Shown: one piece after another, positions 63,201 to 64,000 of the stretch
How positions within the stretch are numbered: position 1 is the first letter of the stretch
Layout of the letters: the number at the start of each line of letters is the position of its first letter
Origin: Echinometra lucunter
Taxonomy: Eukaryota; Echinodermata; Echinoidea; Camarodonta; Echinometridae
Assembly: GCA_029962745.1 (NCBI GenBank)
Contig: CM057157.1
Span: 32,097,828-32,161,827, forward strand
DNA: 64,000 bases
Direction of reading: 5' to 3'
Translations under genes and position numbers: made by a program
Notes under the pieces: model-generated
Told to the model about the DNA's origin: nothing
Seen by the model: only the letters and a program-made list of their open reading frames with translations
Database searches by the model: none

Positions 63201-64000
63201 GGAGAGGGGGGAAAAGTAGGTGGTGTAATTGTGTCACTGAAAAAAAAAGGGATGACAAACAATTAAAGTGGTTTTCTGGTAATTTGTCACATACGGGGCG
63301 GAGTTAACGAGAAAGGGAAGTTTGTTTTTGCGTAAGCCTTTCATGCACTATGTGTCACAGCTCGTGTGAAGGTTGCCGCGCCGAGTTGAACGCACCGTCG
63401 TACCCTATTGTGAGATGTGAAGTGATGAGTAGTTGCCAAGGCAACACAAGACTCCTCATGTAAACATCTGTTAATGCTGACTGATGTGAGGAGGAGTGTT
63501 ATATACAGCAGATAAAGCATCTGTACTATTAAAGGTAGTTCTGCTAGAAACATGCTCATTTGAGTGATACAATAGGCACTCATACAGAAAGGGATCTTCC
63601 TTCAGAGTAAAAATGGTAGCAGAAGTTATATCAACTTGATAACTAACAAAATGTGGATATTGACTGTAATATGAAAACAAGAATGTATTTCAAAAGTTGA
63701 AATCCTAGGTAAGAGGAAAACATGATGGATGTGAGAGCATACACGGTCTAGTGCAAAAAATCCACCATTTTCTAACATTAAAACCATCTTTACTAAAGAA
63801 TGGCAGATCACACATTTTTTAACCCCCATTGTCCATTTATGTTCAGAAGAATTGCTTTTTACATAACATACTTTGACTATGGGGTGAGAAAATGTGTAAC
63901 TTCCAAGAAAATTGAGAAAATGTGAAATTTCATGTACAAAGTGAACGGAGAGCTGCTCACATATGATGTCATCAGTGTTGCCAATTTGCAGAGCCAGGAG
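63201..64000. other. upstream of IPO13, no gene recognised
   Basis: A GC-richer patch at 63290-63400 (GGGGCGGAGTTAACG, GCCGCGCCGAGTTGAACGCA) may belong to the promoter. The last bases (CAGTGTTGCCAATTTGCAGA) resemble part of the K4 MITE family. No coding region supported. Confidence 0.5.

Overview
Organism: this is animal nuclear DNA, AT-rich, with long introns that follow GT-AG rules, abundant microsatellites, inverted-repeat transposons and LINE/SINE debris. Repeat motifs such as a GTAAATGGGTACCTGGCAGG SINE tail, GGGCCCCGTCTTACAAAGAG palindromes and G-run hairpins are ones I associate with marine invertebrate deuterostomes. A sea urchin is my best guess; the host is not proven by anything here. 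|| Layout: one protein-coding gene fills almost the whole window on the minus strand. It is an importin-13 (IPO13) orthologue whose ATG lies at 63091 and whose 24th recognised coding exon ends at 7581. The 24 exons join without any phase conflict into 925 codons plus two bases. Human IPO13 is about 963 residues, so only the last ~35 codons are missing; they probably lie beyond position 1 or are too short or diverged for me to see. A further 54-base, frame-preserving candidate cassette exon sits at 17917-17970. The promoter side (63092-63200) carries CCAAT, CRE-like and ETS-like motifs. || Introns: the gene occupies at least 55 kb because its introns are full of mobile DNA. Intron 11 holds a 5'-truncated CR1/L2-like LINE with a nearly intact reverse transcriptase. 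Intron 7 (12.8 kb) holds a dead LINE split by a TA-flanked foldback MITE, a 157-bp tandem array, a Helitron-like protein fragment, four tandem 0.8-kb units each with an exon-like module, and a telomere-like MITE with a 9-bp target duplication. Intron 2 (14 kb) holds a 1.9-kb foldback element with a perfect 8-bp duplication, foldback elements with tandem ACACTCGGGTCGCG ends, a 608-bp palindrome with hammerhead-ribozyme-like cores, and paired MITEs. At least four unrelated MITE families flanked by TTAA are present. || How the parts relate: apart from IPO13, no other host gene could be supported on either strand. The coding story is a single bidirectional nuclear transport receptor. The rest records repeated transposon insertion, nesting and tandem amplification, and some of it lies close enough to exons to affect splicing (a microsatellite directly abuts the exon 2 acceptor and another lies next to the exon 17 donor). 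The most unusual structures are the foldback elements, the exon-like tandem modules and the telomere-like MITE.
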